Source: Streptomyces sp. H27-H1
GTDB taxonomy: Bacteria > Actinomycetota > Actinomycetes > Streptomycetales > Streptomycetaceae
Direction: 5' to 3'
Assembly: GCF_026627445.1 (NCBI RefSeq)
Contig: NZ_JAPNLJ010000020.1
Span: forward strand, 1-64,000
DNA length: 64,000 nt
How positions within the stretch are numbered: position 1 is the stretch's first letter; every line of letters starts with the position of its first letter. This document shows positions 26,369-35,474 of the stretch, piece by piece. The notes under the pieces are model-generated. The model worked only from the letters and a program-made list of their open reading frames with translations. It was not told where the DNA came from and did not search any database. The translations under genes were made by a program, and so were the position numbers.

Positions 26369-27538
26369 CTAAACCTGGTCTTTTTGAATCTCCTGCGGCT
26401 CTGTGTGAGCGGCGCGGCGGAGTTGGCCCACCATCGTGTTGGCGACCGCGACGAGGGGTACGGCGATCACCGCGCCGGCTATGCCGGCCGCCAGGCCGCC
26501 GGCCGCGACGGAGAGGATGACGGCCAGCGGGTGGACGCGGACGGCGCGGCCGAGGATGAACGGCTGCAGGACGTGTCCTTCGAGCTGCTGGACCGCCAGG
26601 ACGATGAGGAGCACGGCCAGCGCGGTGACCGGCCCGCAGGTCACCAGCGCGACGAGGACGGCGAGTGCCCCGGAGGCCACGGCGCCCGCCAGGGGAACGA
26701 ACGCGCACAGGAAGACCAGCGCCGCCAGGGGGACGGCCAGCGGGACGTCCAGGAGGTAGAGGCCGAGCCCGATGAAAAGGCCGTCGATGAAGGCCACGGC
26801 CACCGTGCCGCGCACGTAGGCGGTCAGGGTGCGCCAGGCGTACGGGGCCGCAGACGCCACCGCGGGCCTCCCGGCGGCGGGGACCAGGCCGAGCACCCAC
26901 CGCCAGACGCGGGGGCCGTCGTAGACCAGGAACAGGGTGGAGAAGGCCGTCAGCAGGGCCCCGGTCAGGAACTCCGCCACGAAGGTGGCGCCCTGCAGTC
27001 CGGTCGTGGCCAGCTTCGCCGCGTTGGCGCCGACGGCGTCGCTGAGGCTCTGGGCGGCCTGCTCGACCTGTTGGTCCGTGACGTGCAGGGGGCTGCGCAG
27101 CGCCCAGGAACGCAGCTGGTGGATGCCCTCCTGGAGGCGGCCGGCGACGTCGTCGGAGTTGGCGACGACCTGCCATACGACGAACCAGCCGATCAGGGTC
27201 ACCACCGCGAATCCGGCCACGATCACCAGGGCGGTACCGAGGCCGCGGTGCAGGCCGGAGCGTTCGAGACGGCATACGGCGGGGCGCAGCAGGGCCGTGG
27301 CGAAGAGGGCGACGACGAACGCGAACGCCACCAGTTGCACAGTGGCCACCACGCGCATCAGGAGCCACAGGGCGGCGGCGAGGACGATCAGCCGCCAGGC
27401 CGCTTCGGCGCCGACCCGTACACCCCAGGGGATGACGGAACTCGGCTCGGGTGGGAGGCGGCTGTTCACACGCTCCCGGAGCCCGGTCCGATGCTCGGGG
27501 GACGCCGCGTACTGTTCCGTGGTCAAGGGGGTCCTCAC
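26369..27538 (-). CDS. AI-2E family transporter (PerM/TqsA type)
   Basis: A 389-residue integral membrane protein with about eight hydrophobic segments. The large periplasmic/cytosolic loop sits after the second pair (about residues 110-190), and the conserved C-terminal signature EGHVLQPFILGRAVRVHPL is present. The family exports small molecules or autoinducer-2-like compounds. The true substrate in actinomycetes is mostly unknown. It is followed 59 nt downstream by the GlsB-like gene and may be the first gene of the minus-strand block down to 23604. Confidence 0.9.
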   Translation of the reverse strand: MRTPLTTEQYAASPEHRTGLRERVNSRLPPEPSSVIPWGVRVGAEAAWRLIVLAAALWLLMRVVATVQLVAFAFVVALFATALLRPAVCRLERSGLHRGLGTALVIVAGFAVVTLIGWFVVWQVVANSDDVAGRLQEGIHQLRSWALRSPLHVTDQQVEQAAQSLSDAVGANAAKLATTGLQGATFVAEFLTGALLTAFSTLFLVYDGPRVWRWVLGLVPAAGRPAVASAAPYAWRTLTAYVRGTVAVAFIDGLFIGLGLYLLDVPLAVPLAALVFLCAFVPLAGAVASGALAVLVALVTCGPVTALAVLLIVLAVQQLEGHVLQPFILGRAVRVHPLAVILSVAAGGLAAGIAGAVIAVPLVAVANTMVGQLRRAAHTEPQEIQKDQV

Positions 27539-27726
27539 TGGGTGCTCGCGCGATGGGCGGTTACCCGTGAGCCCTTGCCCCGGCCCTGGCGGTCGAGGAG
27601 GAGTCGATGGTCCCGGACCGGGGGGACTTTGGTCGTCCCCTACGAGGTGTGACCAGCTGGGTCAGCTTTTCCAGGACCCATGCCGACCTCGAACTCTGCA
27701 CGCGTACGAGGCTCCGCCGTCGCGGT

Positions 27727-27768
27727 GACCCGCGGTCAGGAACCCGCGGTCAGGGGCCCGCGGTCAGG
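27727..27768. repeat. Three 14-bp tandem repeats across a stop codon
   Basis: Three consecutive copies of a 14-bp unit (on the minus strand CCTGACCGCGGGYY) lie at 27727-27740, 27741-27754 and 27755-27768. The last copy contains the stop codon (27764-27766) of the LAL gene. The copies differ only in the last two bases, which points to recent slippage or duplication. A similar repeat sits at the end of phzC. Confidence 0.75.
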
Positions 27769-30238
27769 GGAGCCGCTGTCGTTCGCACTCGGCCAGCACC
27801 AGGCGGGTCAGCTCCACCCGTGAGCGGATGCCCAGCTTTCCGTAGATGCGCCGGAGGTAGTAGTTGACGGTGTGCGGAGACAGCTGCACCTCGCGCGACA
27901 CCTGCCGGTTCGTCAGGCCGTCCGCGACGCGCAAGGCGATGGTGCGCTCGGTCTCGCCCAGTCCCTCCCAGCCCGCAGCGGCGCCCGGAGCGGGTGCCGC
28001 CGACTCGGGAGAGGTCACCGGGACGCACCGGCCCGGATGCTCCCGGATCAGATGGGAGCTGGAACCGGGGGAGACCTCCACGCGCTGGTCCGCCTGGCCC
28101 CGCGCCTCGAGCAGGGCCCGTAGGTCCTCGGCCGCCGTCGCCCCGCCCCAGGCGTCGGTGTGTTCCGCGGCGGCCCTGCGCAGGCCGTCCGGATCGCACT
28201 CGAAGAGCGCCCGGGCGTGCGAGGCGGCAGCCTGCAGTCCGGCGATGCCCGGATTGGCCGCCGCCAGCCGTTCCACCGTCCGCAGCGCCTCCTGCCCCGG
28301 CGCCGGATCCCCGGCTGCCCGGGACAACCGTACGAACCATGCCGCGGCCCCCGGCTCCGCGAAGTGCAGGGTGCCCAGGGAGGGGAGGGCTCGGTGGGTG
28401 CCGCGCAGCAGCTGCGCGGCAGCCCGGGACTCGCCCCCGGCCGCCAGCCGGAGCAGGCCCAGCCACGCCACCGGGACGGCGGCCAGCGGAGTCAGGTGCG
28501 GCGCGAACCCCCGCAGCCGCTCCAGGTGCTCATCGGCCGGGGCGGCGTCCGCGCGCCTGAGGGCCACCCGGGCCAGGGTGGCCGACGCCCACGCGGCCAG
28601 GGTGTGCAGGCCCTGCCGATCCGCCGCCGCCAGCGCGGCGCGCGCAGCCCCGTCCGCGTCGTCCAGCTCCCCGGCCCGCACATGGGCCTCGGCGAGCGCG
28701 AGACCGGCGGCCGGCCCGAAGGTCGCCAGGTCCCTGGCGGAGGTCTCCTCCAGTAGCCGGCCGATGAGGGCGCGGGCCGCCGGGATCTCGCCGACCGCGA
28801 TCAGCCGCCGGGCGTGTGCGATCCGCGGGTAGGCCCGGGCCGCGGCGGTGTCCGGGGTGAGGGGCTGCTCGGCGGCCTCGGCGCCACTGCGCAGGGCCCC
28901 CTCGGCGTCGCCCTCGGTCCACCGGATCCGGGCCAGGGCCGTCGCGGCGGCGCGCAGGGCCTCCTGGCTGCCGTCCTCGGCCAGGTCGGGCGCCGGTCCG
29001 GCCGCAGGGTCGGTGTCGCCGCGCAGCACCTCGCTGCCGCCGACCCCGACCATCAGCAGGTCCAGCAGCACCCGCCGCAGCGCCGCCGCCTCGTGGTCGG
29101 GCATCGGCCGCCCGAGTGCGTTGCGGGCCAGCACCAGGGCGGAACCGGCGTAACCGGAGGCCAGCAGCGTGTCCAGGGCGCCGGGGAGGCCCGCGCCGCC
29201 GCCGGACGGGCCCGGCCGCTCCCGGCGGGCACCGGTCCCGCGCCCCAGCGCGACGAGGTCGTGCGGCGGCAGCACCGGCCGGGCGGCCACCCGCCGGGCC
29301 TCCTCCAGCAGGGCGGAGCGCACTCCGGTGGGGATGGCCTCGTACACGGCCCGCCACAGCAGCGGGTGTTCGAAGGTGACCCCGTCCTCCGCGAGCCGCA
29401 GCACCCCCATGGCCAGGGTCTCCTCCAGTGCGGGCAGCAGCGCGGCGGTACTCGTGTTCAGCATCGCCACGGCCTGCGAGAGCTGGAAGGTGCGGCCCAG
29501 CAGCGTTCCCACCCGCAACAGCTGTACGGACTCGGGCGACATGTCACGCAGCAGGCCCGCGACCGTGGCCCGTACCCGGTCGGGCAGCCGGCCGGGAGTG
29601 AGCCGCACCAGGTCTCCGTCGGGACCGATGCGGCCCTCCTCGCGGAGCCCTTCGAGGAATTCGACGATCAGCCGCGGGTTGCCGTTCGCGCAGGCCATCA
29701 CGTCCAGCAGGGCGGGCTGGGGCGCCACCCCGAGCTGCCCGCCGACGAGTTCGCGCACCGCCGCTTCGCCGAGCGGCTCCAGCTCCAGGCAGGTGCGCGT
29801 CACGCCCTGCTCGGAGCGCGCGTCCTCCCAGGAGGGGAAACGGGACCGGTCCGCTCCCGCCGCGCCCGCGGTGCGGGCCAGCAGGACGGACACCGGCCGT
29901 GCGGACGGGGGCCGCTGCTCCCGCACCAGCGACAGCAAGGCCTCGGCCGCCCCGGCCCCCGCGTCGTCGATCACGAACAGGGGCCGCTCGGTACCGAGGG
30001 CCTCCCGCAGTGCCCGGGGCGGCGCGGGGGCGTACAGGTCCGCGTCGCCCAGCTGGTGGACGGCGAAGCCCCGGCTCCGGGCCCGGCCCGCGGCGTCGAG
30101 GAGGAGACGGCTCTTGCCGATGCCCGTCTGCCCCCCGACGACGAGGAGTTCGGGGCGCCCGTGCGCGGGCTCGTCCAGGAATTGCAGGAGGCGGCGCTGC
30201 TCCTTCTCGCGCCCGTACAAGGCCGTCACCGCAACCAT
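27764..30238 (-). CDS. LuxR/LAL-family transcriptional regulator of the phz-like locus
   Basis: An 824-residue large ATP-binding LuxR regulator. It has Walker A (GGQTGIGKSRL, about residue 38), Walker B (PLFVIDDAGAG), a helical repeat middle and an intact C-terminal LuxR helix-turn-helix (LGETERTIALRVADGLTNRQ, then SPHTVNYYLRRIYGKLGI). A start at 30682 is open, but the added residues are Arg/Pro/Gly-rich with no homology. The ATG at 30238, preceded by GGGAGACGG, gives the usual MVAVTALYGRE opening. It lies 95 nt downstream of phzE on the same strand and is probably the cluster's activator (inference from position). Confidence 0.88.
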   Translation of the reverse strand: MVAVTALYGREKEQRRLLQFLDEPAHGRPELLVVGGQTGIGKSRLLLDAAGRARSRGFAVHQLGDADLYAPAPPRALREALGTERPLFVIDDAGAGAAEALLSLVREQRPPSARPVSVLLARTAGAAGADRSRFPSWEDARSEQGVTRTCLELEPLGEAAVRELVGGQLGVAPQPALLDVMACANGNPRLIVEFLEGLREEGRIGPDGDLVRLTPGRLPDRVRATVAGLLRDMSPESVQLLRVGTLLGRTFQLSQAVAMLNTSTAALLPALEETLAMGVLRLAEDGVTFEHPLLWRAVYEAIPTGVRSALLEEARRVAARPVLPPHDLVALGRGTGARRERPGPSGGGAGLPGALDTLLASGYAGSALVLARNALGRPMPDHEAAALRRVLLDLLMVGVGGSEVLRGDTDPAAGPAPDLAEDGSQEALRAAATALARIRWTEGDAEGALRSGAEAAEQPLTPDTAAARAYPRIAHARRLIAVGEIPAARALIGRLLEETSARDLATFGPAAGLALAEAHVRAGELDDADGAARAALAAADRQGLHTLAAWASATLARVALRRADAAPADEHLERLRGFAPHLTPLAAVPVAWLGLLRLAAGGESRAAAQLLRGTHRALPSLGTLHFAEPGAAAWFVRLSRAAGDPAPGQEALRTVERLAAANPGIAGLQAAASHARALFECDPDGLRRAAAEHTDAWGGATAAEDLRALLEARGQADQRVEVSPGSSSHLIREHPGRCVPVTSPESAAPAPGAAAGWEGLGETERTIALRVADGLTNRQVSREVQLSPHTVNYYLRRIYGKLGIRSRVELTRLVLAECERQRLP

Positions 30239-30333
30239 TCGTCCGTCTCCCGCCCCTAGCAACCGCCCCTCGCCGGACCGGCGGTTTCCGCATCCCGCAC
30301 CACCATAACCATGCCGGGCGGGGCACGGCTGGA

Positions 30334-32220
30334 TCAGACCGTCCGGCCGGTACGCGTACGAAACATCCCGGCCACGAGCCCGCCCATGATGCGCTCCCCG
30401 TCCTCGGTCAGCACGGACTCGGGGTGGAACTGGACCGAGGCGAAGGCAGGGCCGCGCAGTGCGTGCACCTCGCCGGTGTCCGGGTCGAGGCTGACCCGGA
30501 CGGGACCGAACTCCGGATGGCCGAACTCCCGTGACCCGCTGCGGGCGGCGTAGGTGTTGTAGAAGCCCGCCCGCACCACGGTGCCGAAGAGGTCGACGTC
30601 CCGCTGCACGCCCTGGTTGGGCACCGCCCGCCGGACCAGCGCCAGCCCCAGGCGGCTCGCGAGGACCTGGTGACTGAGGCACACCGCGAGGAACGGCCGA
30701 CCCTCACGGAGCAACCGGCCGGTCACCTCCCGCAGATGGCCGATCTTCGGGTCGGCGGCCGCCCGGGGGTCCCCCGGCCCGGGCCCCATGACCACGAGGT
30801 CGTGTCCGTCGAGACCGTACGGCTCGTCGTACCGGCGAACCGTCACCGACAGCCCCAGGGAGGCGAGTTGATGTCCGATCATCGAGGTGAAGGTGTCCTC
30901 GGCGTCGACGACCAGCGCCGTACGTCCGGCCAGGCCGGGGAGCGGCCGCAGCCGGTCGGCGGCCGGCCGCAGCCAGAAGTCCGCGAGGCCGTCGTTGCGA
31001 CGGCGCAGCTCCTCGCGCACCCGCGGATGGGCGGAGAACCGGGTCGGCCCGCTCTCCAGCGCGCAGAGGAGGCCGGCCGCCTTGGCACGGGTCTCGGCGA
31101 CTTCGGAATCCGGGTCGGAATGGCGTACGAGGGTGGCGCCCACGCCGATCCTCACCCGCCCGCCGCCGGTGATGTCCGCCGTACGGATCATGATGGCCGA
31201 ATCCAGACTGCTCCGGCCCGCCCCGTCCCGGCCGATCAGGGCGACGACCCCGCTGTAGTAGCCGCGCCCGGTCCGTTCGTACCGCTGGAGGACCTTGGCG
31301 GCGCTCTCCAGCGGGCTGCCCGTGACGGTGGGCGCGAACATCGTCTCCCGCAGGATCTCCCGCGGGTCCCGGTCCGTGCGCCCCTCGATGTAGTACTCGG
31401 TGTGGGCGAGCCGCGCCATCTCCCGCAGGTGCGGGCCGGTGACCCGGCCGCCGGCCGGGCAGATCCGGGCCATCATCTTCAGTTCCTCGTCGACGACCAT
31501 GCACAGCTCGTCGGTCTCCTTGCGGTCCGCGAGGAAGTCGAGGACGCCGGAGAGGGTGGGGCCGGAGGCGGGGTAGCGGTAGGTGCCGCTGATCGGGTTC
31601 ATGACGGCGTTGCCGTCCGCGACGCTGATGTGGCGTTCCGGGCTCGCGCCGACGAAGGTGCGCTCCCCGGCCCGGACGAGGTATGTCCAGTACGCGCCGG
31701 ACTCGCGCTGCAGGAGCCGCCGGAAGAAGGACAGGGCGCTGCGGAAGCCGTAGTCGGTGACGTCCGCGGTGAAGGAACGCTGGATGACGAAGTTGGCGCC
31801 CTCGCCGCGCCCGATCTCGTCGGCCACCACGCGCCGCACCAGCTCCGCGTACTCCTCGTCGGGCACGTCGAAACCGCCGCCGGTCAGCGCCACCGGTTCG
31901 TCGGGCAGCCTGCGCAGTGCCTCGTGGAGCGGCAGCGCCTCCTGTTCGGTCACGGACAGGGCGATGAGCGGCTCGCCGTCGTCGGTGCAGGCGTAGCCCC
32001 GCTCGGTGATCTGCCGGTAGGGGACGAGGGCGAGGACGTCGTGGCGCGCCGTCCCGCCGGCCGCCCCGGACGGCGGCAGCGGCAGGTCGGCGAGCGCGCC
32101 GACGTGCGCCAACGGACCGGCGAGGACCTCCAGCCGCTCGCCCGACCAGTCCGGCCGGTGCAGCAGGGCGTAGGCCTGACGGCGCCCCTGCAGTACGTGT
32201 TCCAGCAGGTCGGAGGTCAC
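30334..32220 (-). CDS. phzE: PhzE-type 2-amino-2-desoxyisochorismate (ADIC) synthase
   Basis: A 628-residue fusion matching the length of phenazine PhzE. The N-terminal chorismate-binding (TrpE/MST-fold) domain, about 1-420, contains GASPERH, NPISGTYRYP, DEELKMMARIC and the FAPTVTGSPLESA segment. The C-terminal class I glutamine amidotransferase domain, about 435-628, contains GPGPGDP, the nucleophile Cys in AVCLSHQ and FHPES. It aminates chorismate at C2 without pyruvate elimination, giving ADIC. The GTG start overlaps the phzD stop (GTGA), coupling the two steps. Distinction from anthranilate synthase rests on the fused order, the CLSHQ motif and the phzD partner. Confidence 0.93.
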   Translation of the reverse strand: MTSDLLEHVLQGRRQAYALLHRPDWSGERLEVLAGPLAHVGALADLPLPPSGAAGGTARHDVLALVPYRQITERGYACTDDGEPLIALSVTEQEALPLHEALRRLPDEPVALTGGGFDVPDEEYAELVRRVVADEIGRGEGANFVIQRSFTADVTDYGFRSALSFFRRLLQRESGAYWTYLVRAGERTFVGASPERHISVADGNAVMNPISGTYRYPASGPTLSGVLDFLADRKETDELCMVVDEELKMMARICPAGGRVTGPHLREMARLAHTEYYIEGRTDRDPREILRETMFAPTVTGSPLESAAKVLQRYERTGRGYYSGVVALIGRDGAGRSSLDSAIMIRTADITGGGRVRIGVGATLVRHSDPDSEVAETRAKAAGLLCALESGPTRFSAHPRVREELRRRNDGLADFWLRPAADRLRPLPGLAGRTALVVDAEDTFTSMIGHQLASLGLSVTVRRYDEPYGLDGHDLVVMGPGPGDPRAAADPKIGHLREVTGRLLREGRPFLAVCLSHQVLASRLGLALVRRAVPNQGVQRDVDLFGTVVRAGFYNTYAARSGSREFGHPEFGPVRVSLDPDTGEVHALRGPAFASVQFHPESVLTEDGERIMGGLVAGMFRTRTGRTV

Positions 32221-32873
32221 CGGGCGGCCCTTTCGGCGCGGAGCGAGGACACCAGGGCGTCGGTGGTGGTGACCACCGCGCAGCGGGCGGCGGCGTACTC
32301 GAGGGCCAGGCGGTGGGAGGCGGCGTCGAAATCCGCGACGGCATCGGCGACCAGGAAGGGGCGGATGTCGTGCGTGAAGGCGTCCACGGCGGTCATCAGC
32401 ACCCCGACGTGGGCGTAGACCCCGCACAGGATCAGCTGGTCACGGCCCGCCTCCCGCATCCGCGCCAGCAGGTCGGACGCGAAGAACGCGCTGTAGCGCC
32501 ACTTGGTGAGCAGCCAGTCCTGCGGGTGGGGGGCGAGCTCGGGGACGACCTCGCGGTCCTCGGGCGCCACGCGCATGCCCGGCCCCCAGAAGTCGGCGAG
32601 CAGCCCGCGCTCGCTCTCGGTCATGCCGCCCGGCTGGGCGGTGTAGGCCACGGGGATGCCGAGGCCCGCGCACCGGCGGCGCAACAGGGCGGCGTTGCGG
32701 ATCAGTTCGGTGCCCGGCGAGCCGCCGGACCGGAAGGGCTCGAGGAAGTAGCGCTGCATGTCGTGGACCAGCAGTACGGCCCGGCCCGGATCGGGCTCCC
32801 AGGCAGCGGTGTTGGCGGGCAGATCGGCCGTGGTGGGCATGGGGTAGGGGGCGATGGCGGGAATTCCCGGCAT
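32217..32873 (-). CDS. phzD: PhzD-type isochorismatase (DHHA synthase)
   Basis: A 218-residue isochorismatase-fold hydrolase that cleaves the enol-pyruvyl ether of ADIC to pyruvate and trans-2,3-dihydro-3-hydroxyanthranilate (DHHA). The catalytic Asp is in LLVHDMQRYF (about residue 38) and the Lys is in LTKWRYSAF. As in PhzD, the position of the cysteine-hydrolase nucleophile is Gly (CGVYAHVG), which fits vinyl-ether hydrolysis rather than amidase chemistry. It has no aryl-carrier domain, unlike EntB/DhbB. AAGGA and GAGG lie upstream of the ATG. It starts about 200 nt after the end of phzC. Confidence 0.94.
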   Translation of the reverse strand: MPGIPAIAPYPMPTTADLPANTAAWEPDPGRAVLLVHDMQRYFLEPFRSGGSPGTELIRNAALLRRRCAGLGIPVAYTAQPGGMTESERGLLADFWGPGMRVAPEDREVVPELAPHPQDWLLTKWRYSAFFASDLLARMREAGRDQLILCGVYAHVGVLMTAVDAFTHDIRPFLVADAVADFDAASHRLALEYAAARCAVVTTTDALVSSLRAERAAR

Positions 32874-33073
32874 GGTCGTCCTCGGATTCCTTCTCTACGC
32901 GGCGCGCCGCAGGCGATCGCGGCGGCTCGGCGGCGGGATTTGCACGGGCGGTGCGGCGGTGCGGCGGCGGGGTCCGTGGTGCGGGGGAGCCGCGGGACCG
33001 TTGCCGCGGGGCGTCAAGAGCGTCGGCGTCAGAAGCGTCGGCGTCAGAAGCGTCGGCGTCAGGACCGTCGTGG
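32874..33073. other. Non-coding spacer between phzC and phzD
   Basis: A 200-nt gap in an otherwise overlapping minus-strand operon. Its phzC-proximal end is a 15-bp tandem repeat (33005-33079). No gene is supported. It could hold a second promoter for phzD-phzE. Confidence 0.4.
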
Positions 33074-33079
33074 TCAGGA
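33005..33079. repeat. Five 15-bp tandem repeats across the phzC stop
   Basis: On the minus strand the unit is TYCTGACGCCGACGC, present five times (33065-33079, 33050-33064, 33035-33049, 33020-33034, 33005-33019). The middle copies are identical or differ by one base and the outer ones are more diverged. The first copy contains the phzC stop TGA. Because 15 is a multiple of 3, each further copy places another TGA in the same frame, giving a ladder of stops. Confidence 0.8.
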
Positions 33080-34261
33080 GCGCCAGGCGGCGGCGACCGC
33101 CGCGGCCTGTGCCGGGTTCAGGCGCGGGTCGCACAGGCTCGTGTACTTCGTCTTGGCGACGGAGATGTCCTGCGAGCCCCACACGCACTCGGTCACCTCG
33201 TCCGGGGTGGTCTCCAGATGCAGGCCCGCGGCCGTGCCTCCAGCCGCGGGGACCGCCTCCTGGAACTCCTCCACCTCGCGCACCACGGTGCCCACCAGCC
33301 GGGTCTTGAGCCCGTCGGGCCCGCTGACGGTGTTGCCGTGCATGGGGTCGCACAGCCACAGCACCGGATGCCCGGCGGCCCGTACCGCGCGCACCAGGGC
33401 GGGCAGCCGGGCGGCGGCCGTACCGGCGCCCATCCGGGCGATCAGGGTGAGCCGCCCCGGGCTGCGCCGGGGATCCAGCCGTGCGCACAGGGCCAGCAGT
33501 TCGGCCGGGGTCATCCCCGGACCCACCTTGCAGGCCACCGGGTTGGACACCAGGGACAGCAGCGCTACGTGCGGCCCGTCGATCTGCCGGGTGCGCTCGC
33601 CGATCCACGGCCAGTGGGCGGAGCCGAGGAGTATCGACCCGTCGGACTGCCGCCGCAGCAGCGGAAGTTCGTAGTCGAGCAGCAGGGCCTCGTGGCTGGT
33701 CCACACGGGGGCCGAGATCCGGTGGCGTTCCGCGGGCGGCCGGTCCCAGCCCAGCGCGTCCACGACCCGCCGGGCGGCCCGGTGGGCGTGCAGCAGCAGG
33801 GCGGGGTCCGGCTGCCGCAGCACCGGGTCGGGCTCGGCCGAGTTGACGGCGGGACCCCGGTACACCGGAAGCTCCCGCCCGTTCACCGTCTCGGTGGGCC
33901 GCGAGCGGGGCTTGCCGTACTGGCCGGCCAGCCGCCCCACCCGCAGCACGGGACGGCCCGAGGCCATCGCCATGGTCCCCGCGAGGACCTCCAGCAGGCC
34001 CGCCTTGCGGGCCACGTCGTACGGGTTGCTCTCGGCGAGGTCCTCGGCGCAGTCGCCCGCCTGGACCACCTGGATCCGGCCCGCGGCCGCTTCGGCGAGA
34101 CGCCCCGTGAGTTCACCGGTGTCGGCTGCCGTGATCAGCGGGGCGGAATTCTCGAGTTCCCGCAGAACAGCCGGAAGCTCCGGGTGGTCACCCCACTGCG
34201 GCTGCTGGAGGGCAGGCAGCGCCGCTATGGCAGTTCGTATCTCGTTCACCTGAAATTCCAT
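33074..34261 (-). CDS. phzC: PhzC-type class II DAHP synthase
   Basis: A 395-residue class II 3-deoxy-D-arabino-heptulosonate-7-phosphate synthase, close in length to PhzC of phenazine clusters and shorter than housekeeping plant-like enzymes. Visible are the AGDCAE metal/PEP Cys motif, GRLAGQYGKPRS, the HWPWIGERTRQ region, NPVACKVGPGMTP, LIARMGAG and WLCDPMHGNT. A dedicated copy raises flux into the shikimate pathway for specialised metabolism and usually escapes aromatic feedback control. Its start overlaps the malic enzyme end by 16 nt. A longer open frame to 35005 is antisense-like shadow within the malic enzyme. Confidence 0.94.
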   Translation of the reverse strand: MEFQVNEIRTAIAALPALQQPQWGDHPELPAVLRELENSAPLITAADTGELTGRLAEAAAGRIQVVQAGDCAEDLAESNPYDVARKAGLLEVLAGTMAMASGRPVLRVGRLAGQYGKPRSRPTETVNGRELPVYRGPAVNSAEPDPVLRQPDPALLLHAHRAARRVVDALGWDRPPAERHRISAPVWTSHEALLLDYELPLLRRQSDGSILLGSAHWPWIGERTRQIDGPHVALLSLVSNPVACKVGPGMTPAELLALCARLDPRRSPGRLTLIARMGAGTAAARLPALVRAVRAAGHPVLWLCDPMHGNTVSGPDGLKTRLVGTVVREVEEFQEAVPAAGGTAAGLHLETTPDEVTECVWGSQDISVAKTKYTSLCDPRLNPAQAAAVAAAWRS

Positions 34262-35457
34262 TCCGATTCCGGGGATTCCTTGAGCGCGGCGGCCCGTACG
34301 GCGCGGGCGACGGCAGGGGTCACCCGCGGATCCAGGGAGTACGGCACCACCCGGTCCGCGGCGAGGTCGGGGGCGGCGAGCTCGGCGAGCGCGTCGGCGG
34401 CCGCGATCTTCATGGACTCCGTGATGCGACGGGCCCCCGCGTCCAGTGCGCCCAGGTAGACGCCCGGCGAGGCCAGTGTGTTGATGACCTGGTTCGGGCG
34501 GTCGGCGGCGCCCGTACCGGTCACCGCGGCGTATCCCGCCACCAGATCCGGATCGACCTCCGGATCCGGGCTGGACAGTGCGAACACGACGGGGTCCGGG
34601 GCCATGGTCTCGATCAGCTGTGGCGCCACCCGGGAGCCGGACACGCCGACGAACACGTCGGCGCCGCGCAGCGCCGCCGCGGCCGTGCCGTGCAGGCGCC
34701 GCGGGTTGGTCCGCTCCGCGAGGGCGGCCTTGACCGGGTTCATGCCCGCCCGTCCCGGCACCAGGATGCCGCGCGAGTCGAGCACGGTCACGTCCCGCAC
34801 GCCCGCCGCGAGCAGGATGGAAGCGCAGGCCACACCGGCTGCTCCGGCACCGTGCACGACCACGCGGCGGCTCTGCGGCGACTGTCCGAGCACGGTGCAC
34901 GCTCCGCGCAGCGCCGCCAGGACCACGATGGCGGTGCCGTGCTGGTCGTCGTGCATGACCGGACAGTCCAACGCCTCGACCAGCCGGGCCTCGACCTCGA
35001 AGCACCGGGGTGCGGAGATGTCCTCCAGACTCACCGCGCCGAAGGAGTGGCGCAGTCTGACGACGGTCTCCACGATCTCGTCGACATCGGTCGTGGACAG
35101 GACCAGCGGTACCGCGTCCAGCCCGGCGAACTTCTTGAGCGCGGCCGCCTTGCCCTCCATCACCGGCAGCGCCGCTCGCGGACCGAGGTCGCCCAGGCCC
35201 AGTACGGCGGTCCCGTCGGTGACCACGGCGACCAGCCGGCCGGCCCAGGTGTAGTGCGCCGCGAGTGCGGGATCGGCGGCGATCGCCTGGCTCACCCGGG
35301 CCACCCCGGGGGTGTAGGCGGCGGCGAGGGAACGTGGGTCGTCGAATGCGGTGGTGATCTCTATGCCGAGTTTTCCGCCTTCGTGTGCGGCGAATATCTC
35401 GGCGTCCGTAACCGGCTTTCCGGCCCTGGTGGTGATCATGCCGAGAAGGCTATCCAC
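34246..35457 (-). CDS. NAD-dependent malic enzyme in the phz-like operon
   Basis: A 403-residue bacterial-type malic enzyme. The catalytic Tyr is in AAYTPGVA, the Lys in MEGKAAALKKF, and the metal ligands in LEDISAPRCFE and HDDQHGTA. The dinucleotide-binding loop is GAGAAGVA. It oxidatively decarboxylates malate to pyruvate with NAD(P)H formation. It is the first gene of the minus-strand operon and overlaps phzC by 16 nt, so it is under the cluster's control rather than a housekeeping copy. GTG 35457 and ATG 35439 are both possible starts, and neither has a strong ribosome-binding site. Its job may be to supply pyruvate/PEP, reductant or a small acid for conjugation; this is inference. Confidence 0.9.
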   Translation of the reverse strand: MDSLLGMITTRAGKPVTDAEIFAAHEGGKLGIEITTAFDDPRSLAAAYTPGVARVSQAIAADPALAAHYTWAGRLVAVVTDGTAVLGLGDLGPRAALPVMEGKAAALKKFAGLDAVPLVLSTTDVDEIVETVVRLRHSFGAVSLEDISAPRCFEVEARLVEALDCPVMHDDQHGTAIVVLAALRGACTVLGQSPQSRRVVVHGAGAAGVACASILLAAGVRDVTVLDSRGILVPGRAGMNPVKAALAERTNPRRLHGTAAAALRGADVFVGVSGSRVAPQLIETMAPDPVVFALSSPDPEVDPDLVAGYAAVTGTGAADRPNQVINTLASPGVYLGALDAGARRITESMKIAAADALAELAAPDLAADRVVPYSLDPRVTPAVARAVRAAALKESPESEWNFR

Positions 35458-35474
35458 GGAATCCGCGAATTCGG

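Noticed and set aside
30334..35457. Phenazine gene cluster
   Set aside because: Only phzC, phzD and phzE are present. PhzF, phzA/B and phzG, which are essential for the ring, are not found in the window.
34246..35457. Malolactic enzyme making the lactate of an oryzoxymycin-like ester
   Set aside because: The protein is a standard short malic enzyme (403 residues). Malolactic enzymes are longer (about 540 residues), so lactate production is not supported by sequence.
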